DNA from: Frankiaceae bacterium
GTDB taxonomy: Bacteria; Actinomycetota; Actinomycetes; JAVEEB01
DNA length: 7,052 nucleotides
Assembly: GCA_030840665.1 (NCBI GenBank)
Contig: JAVEEB010000043.1
Coordinates: 1-7,052 of the forward strand
Reading direction: 5' to 3'
Within the stretch, counting starts at the first letter, position 1, and every line of letters begins with the position of its first letter. A program made the translations under genes and the position numbers. The notes under the pieces are model-generated. The model was not told the origin of the DNA. It made no database searches and saw nothing but the letters and a program-made list of their open reading frames with translations. This document shows, one piece after another, positions 5,545-7,052 of this stretch.

Positions 5545-6419
5545 GCGTGTCCTCCCGCGCCCCGAATGGCGACTTCCTTGGCGGCTTCCAAGTACGCGAG
5601 GGCTCCTCGTGAGCCAGGGTCGTACGTCATGACCGTCTGCCCGTAGCCCGGCGCCTCCGAGACGCGGACCGACCGGGGCACGACGGTACGCAGGACGCGG
5701 TCACCGAAGTGGGTGCGGACCTCCGCTGCCACCTGGTCTGCGAGCCGGGTCCGGGCGTCGTACATCGTCAGCAGCACCGTAGACACGTCGAGGCTGGGGT
5801 TGAGATGCGCCTTGACGAGCTCCACGTTCTGGACGAGCTGGCTCACGCCTTCGAGGGCGTAGTACTCGCACTGGATCGGGAGGAGTACCTCGCGGGCGGC
5901 CACCATGGCGTTGACCGTCAGCAGGCCCAGCGACGGCGGGCAGTCGATGAAGCAATAGTCGAACTGGCCCGCGAACGTGTCCAGTGCCCGCTTCAGCCGC
6001 GACTCTCGCGCGACCATGGACACCAGCTCGATCTCGGCCCCGGCCAGATGAATGTTGGCCGGCACGCACCACAGGGAGTCGAACCCGGGCGCAGCCTGGA
6101 CCGCATCCGCGAGGGCGAAGTCGTCGAGCAGGACGTCGTAGATGCTCGGCACATCGCCGTGCCGGTCCACACCGAGAGCCGTCGACGCGTTGCCCTGCGG
6201 GTCCAGATCCACCACCAGGACGCGGAGCCCGTGGATCGCCAGACCGGCCGCCAGGTTGACGGCCGTCGTGGTTTTGCCCACGCCACCCTTCTGGTTGGCA
6301 ATGGTCAGCACCCGGGGCGCGAGGGGCCGGGGGAGCTGCTCCCGAGCGTGCTGCACACGGGCCGCCTGCGCCGCGGCCGCCATGATGGGCGTGTCGGTTT
6401 CACGTGAAACGTCGGTCAT
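5541..6419 (-). CDS. parA: Chromosome partitioning ATPase ParA (Soj)
   Basis: This 292-aa Walker-type ATPase binds DNA non-specifically as an ATP dimer and pulls ParB-parS complexes during segregation. The deviant Walker A motif KGGVGKTT lies at 44-51 with signature Lys K44 and nucleotide Lys K49. The Walker A' motif DLDPQGNAS is at 71-79 (D73 is the likely catalytic Asp). Walker B FIDCPPSLG is at 157-165 (D159). The C-terminal stretch PRSVRVSEAPGYGQTV is typical of the family. The ATG at 6417-6419 is the first available start in its frame. It overlaps the stop of the preceding small ORF by 4 nt and the parB start overlaps its own stop the same way. The upstream Shine-Dalgarno is weak (GGCGGG), so translation probably depends on coupling. 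A parS site is embedded at codons 3-8. The N-terminal leader before the ATPase core is about 35 residues. Confidence 0.96.
   Translation of the reverse strand: MTDVSRETDTPIMAAAAQAARVQHAREQLPRPLAPRVLTIANQKGGVGKTTTAVNLAAGLAIHGLRVLVVDLDPQGNASTALGVDRHGDVPSIYDVLLDDFALADAVQAAPGFDSLWCVPANIHLAGAEIELVSMVARESRLKRALDTFAGQFDYCFIDCPPSLGLLTVNAMVAAREVLLPIQCEYYALEGVSQLVQNVELVKAHLNPSLDVSTVLLTMYDARTRLADQVAAEVRTHFGDRVLRTVVPRSVRVSEAPGYGQTVMTYDPGSRGALAYLEAAKEVAIRGAGGHA
5550..5556 (-). promoter_or_regulatory. Ribosome binding site of parB
   Basis: GGGAGGA on the minus strand lies 5 nt before the parB ATG and inside the last codons of parA. It is the strongest ribosome site in this operon, which would let ParB be made in excess of ParA. 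Confidence 0.75.
6396..6411. other. parS site inside parA
   Basis: The 14-bp palindrome GTTTCACGTGAAAC (6397-6410) is the core of parS. The outermost bases (G on both sides) differ from the consensus T and A. Read leftward it encodes Val4-Ser-Arg-Glu-Thr8 of ParA, only 6 bp inside the start codon. It lies about 0.94 kb from the parB copy. Confidence 0.93.
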
Positions 6420-6640
6420 GTCGCTAGCCCGCCGTTCTGGCCGGATCCGCGGCCGTTGGCCGTTGCATCGACCTCTGTCGATACGCCCTCGGCGGGGACC
6501 TCGTGGCCAGGGACAGCGAAGGCGGTAGCCCGGTCGCCCGTTATACGGGGGGAGGCGTCACCGGGCCACCCAAGTCCCGCCGCGGTCGCCGGCACCTCCC
6601 CGGGCCAACCGAGCCCAACGGCTTGCCGGCCGTCGCTCAT
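6416..6640 (-). CDS. Small unrecognised gene between rsmG and parA (74 aa)
   Basis: I do not recognise this protein. It starts at ATG 6638-6640, which overlaps the rsmG stop as ATGA, and ends in TGA 6416-6418, which overlaps the parA start as ATGA. A ribosome site GAAAGG (6653 down to 6648) lies 7 nt upstream. About three quarters of its codons end in G or C by hand count. The same frame read upstream through rsmG is Arg-rich shadow, and the composition becomes balanced exactly at this ATG. The peptide repeats GLGWPG-acidic twice (residues 9-15 and 22-28). It is rich in Gly, Ala and Pro, has no membrane segment or signal peptide, and ends in a Gly/Asn-rich tail. It may be a real small protein, a coupling ORF that brings ribosomes to parA, or a remnant of a longer ParA N-terminus in another frame. 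Confidence 0.55.
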   Translation of the reverse strand: MSDGRQAVGLGWPGEVPATAAGLGWPGDASPRITGDRATAFAVPGHEVPAEGVSTEVDATANGRGSGQNGGLAT

Positions 6641-7052
6641 TTCACGGCCTTTCGCCGGATCCGCACGACTGTCGTCGGTTCGGCGAGGACGCCGTCGCCG
6701 GCCGCCACGAGCTCGCCCGTGAGTGACAGGCGACCCAGCAGTGGCTTCGCGTCTTTGAGCTCCTGCTCGGCCCGCTCGCCCTTGAGGGCCAACAACTGGC
6801 CGGTGCGCGTCAGCAGCGGGACCGCCCACGGGATGAGCTTCTCCAGCGGGGCGACGGCGCGAGCCACGACGATCTCGACGTGGATGTGACCGTTCAGCTC
6901 TTCTGCCCGGCACCAACGCGTCTGTACGCGGTCGAGCCCCAGCTCGGCGATCGCCTCGTCGAGGAATTCGATGCGCCGGCGGGTCGCGTCCACGAGGATG
7001 ACGGGCAGGTCCGGACGCAGGAGCGCGAGCACGATGCCGGGCAGCCCCGCCC
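6637..7052 (-). CDS. rsmG: 16S rRNA (guanine527-N7)-methyltransferase RsmG, 3' part
   Basis: This is the C-terminal 137 residues of RsmG (GidB), which methylates N7 of G527 in 16S rRNA using S-adenosylmethionine. The start lies beyond the right edge of the window. The SAM-binding glycine motif is visible at the edge as AGLPGIVLA. It is followed by ILVDATRRRIEFLDEAIAEL, where the acidic residue after the second strand should contact the ribose. Then come the family motif VVARAVAPLEKLIPW and LLALKGERAEQEL. An apparent internal start at 7032 is a GTG valine inside the SAM motif and is not the true start. The stop TGA 6637-6639 overlaps the next ATG. Loss of RsmG gives low-level streptomycin resistance in other bacteria. 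The order rsmG-parA-parB is standard near oriC. Confidence 0.95.
   Translation of the reverse strand, partial: AGLPGIVLALLRPDLPVILVDATRRRIEFLDEAIAELGLDRVQTRWCRAEELNGHIHVEIVVARAVAPLEKLIPWAVPLLTRTGQLLALKGERAEQELKDAKPLLGRLSLTGELVAAGDGVLAEPTTVVRIRRKAVK
6648..6653 (-). promoter_or_regulatory. Ribosome binding site of the small ORF
   Basis: GAAAGG on the minus strand lies 7 nt before ATG 6640, inside the last codons of rsmG. It supports translation initiation at the small ORF independently of its length or composition. Confidence 0.45.

Noticed and set aside
5709..6407. 232-codon plus-strand frame opposite parA
   Set aside because: It is a shadow of ParA, rich in His, Arg and Gly with no family signature.
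6640..6646. Third parS-like half site TTTCACG at the rsmG/small ORF junction
   Set aside because: Only a 7-bp half matches and the other arm is absent. About one such match is expected by chance in a window this size.
6641..6916. Upstream extension of the small ORF to a 166-codon frame
   Set aside because: The added part runs antiparallel to nothing but in a different frame through rsmG and is an Arg-rich shadow. The ATG at 6640 has the ribosome site and the overlap geometry.

Overview
The window reads as a core chromosomal segment of a high-GC actinobacterium, close to the replication origin. The evidence is strong G/C bias at third codon positions, frequent GTG starts, and the gene set rsmG-parA-parB followed by an actinobacterial-type CwlM and a GNAT protein. 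This is the block that lies beside oriC in actinobacteria. The genus cannot be fixed from the sequence. A lineage such as the Frankiales, Sporichthyales or a relative is possible, but that is a guess.

Layout from left to right. Positions 1-226 are a leader/promoter region for cwlM, with an inverted repeat and alternative hairpins. 227-1348 (+) is the CwlM-type amidase-domain protein. 1376-1993 (-) is a GNAT acetyltransferase, convergent with cwlM. 1994-2139 is a divergent promoter region. 2140-3450 (+) is a PLP-dependent fold-type I aminotransferase. 3460-4416 (+) is a D-alanine--D-alanine ligase-family ATP-grasp enzyme, coupled to the aminotransferase by a 9-nt gap. 4417-4617 is a convergent intergenic region with a good intrinsic terminator for the ligase side. 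4618-5544 (-) is parB, 5541-6419 (-) is parA, 6416-6640 (-) is a small unrecognised 74-codon gene, and 6637-7052 (-) is the 3' part of rsmG, which runs off the window.

The right-hand genes form one leftward operon, rsmG-small ORF-parA-parB. All three junctions are the same 4-nt ATGA stop/start overlap. Two parS centromere sites lie inside the coding sequences of parA and parB, and both are read as the peptide VSRET. ParA, ParB and parS form the chromosome-segregation machine. RsmG modifies 16S rRNA. CwlM and the ligase point to peptidoglycan synthesis and its control.

Most of the window is ordinary conserved housekeeping DNA, and I see no mobile element, CRISPR array, tRNA or rRNA. The item most likely to be undescribed is the small ORF between rsmG and parA, which carries a duplicated GLGWPG motif. 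Next in interest are the extra short-type Ddl paired with an aminotransferase, the retained zinc ligands in CwlM, and the repeat-rich cwlM leader.
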